Source: Thermoproteota archaeon (GTDB lineage: Archaea > Korarchaeota > Korarchaeia > B14-G2). From it: a stretch of DNA of 5,275 nt. The position numbers and the translations under genes are program-made. The notes beneath the pieces were generated by a model. The model saw only the letters and a list, made by a program, of their open reading frames with translations. It was not told where the DNA came from and searched no databases. Positions 5,013-5,275 of this stretch are shown piece after piece; within the stretch, counting starts at the first letter, position 1; every line of letters begins with the position of its first letter. The DNA lies in NCBI GenBank assembly GCA_003661385.1, contig QMWA01000128.1, positions 1 to 5,275 on the forward strand. The letters run 5' to 3'.

Positions 5013-5275
5013 GGCGCCTGCCCAGCGTCTTCTCAAGGAGCTTAACTGGAATCCAGCACCCCTCAACCCTGACAAGCCCAGTCTCCCTCTTGGTCTCCTG
5101 AAGCCTCCTCTTCATCTCCATGAAGTACTCCTGGCCATGCAGGGGGACACCATCCTCCAGGGCGTGCAGTGCAGTAGGATGCCTCCTCTCAAGCATGGCA
5201 GAGAACTCCTCTGGAGCATAGGCTACAGCCTCAATAGGAGCCTCGCCATCAGACAGCTCATATAGGACACCAAGC
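5002..5275 (-). CDS. Nucleotidyltransferase-family protein, C-terminal part, cut by window edge
   Basis: The reverse frame is open from the window edge to a TAG at 5004-5002, giving the last 90 residues. An internal ATG at 5196 is not the start, because the frame continues upstream with LGVLYELSDG and IEAVAYAPEEFSAMLERR. The pattern of a strand with alternating hydrophobics, then a YAPEEFSAML helix, then HPTALHALEDGVPLHGQEYF, is what follows the catalytic part in archaeal minimal nucleotidyltransferases of the COG1708 / NTP_transf_2 type. The GS...D-x-D catalytic motif would lie beyond the edge and is not seen. The end, after VRVEGCWIPVKLL, is basic and probably helical. Members are often paired with HEPN proteins as toxin-antitoxin systems, but no partner is visible here. 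The gene converges on the membrane-protein gene with an 11-bp tail overlap. Confidence 0.7.
   Translation of the reverse strand, partial: LGVLYELSDGEAPIEAVAYAPEEFSAMLERRHPTALHALEDGVPLHGQEYFMEMKRRLQETKRETGLVRVEGCWIPVKLLEKTLGRRLSL

Overview
The window looks like part of the chromosome of a thermophilic archaeon, most likely a member of the Thermoproteota (Crenarchaeota). The reasons are archaeal-type TATA boxes about 23-27 nt upstream of start codons with almost no room for a leader, heavy use of AGG/AGA for Arg and ATA for Ile, GTG/TTG starts, and archaeal-looking protein families. The genus cannot be named from the sequence alone. No tRNA, rRNA, CRISPR array or complete insertion sequence was found.

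Left half (1-2214, minus strand). Read in the direction of transcription (right to left), there is first a broken copy of the 5' part of an M32 (Taq-type) carboxypeptidase gene (2130 down to about 1737, at least two frameshifts). Next is an intact gene for an AAA-type ATPase with a C-terminal DUF4143/nuclease-like domain (1571-279). Last is the 5' end of a second, apparently intact M32 carboxypeptidase gene (215-1), which runs off the window. The two M32 copies share a direct repeat of 49 identical bases around their start codons, so the ATPase gene sits inside a duplicated locus. The ATPase has its own canonical TATA box, which puts its start at 1571 rather than at the far-upstream ATG at 1649.

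Middle and right. A class I SAM-dependent methyltransferase (2877-2215, minus) is divergent from an ATP-grasp ligase related to the COG1821/MfnD type (3093-4178, plus); about 215 bp with an imperfect palindrome separates them. The ATP-grasp gene is followed in the same reading frame by a YdjM/DUF457-type membrane protein gene (start about 4374, end 5012). The only stop between the two is the TAG at 4176-4178, and the linker looks partly coding. The C-terminal end of a nucleotidyltransferase-family protein (5275-5002, minus) enters from the right edge and overlaps the membrane protein gene tail to tail by 11 bp.

These genes do not form one obvious pathway. Each seems to have its own promoter: five of the six TATA-like boxes begin CTTA, and only the ATPase has the TTTATATA form. 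The points of most interest are the decayed M32 paralogue flanking the ATPase, the patchy identity of the two M32 copies, and the in-frame TAG between the ATP-grasp and membrane-protein genes.
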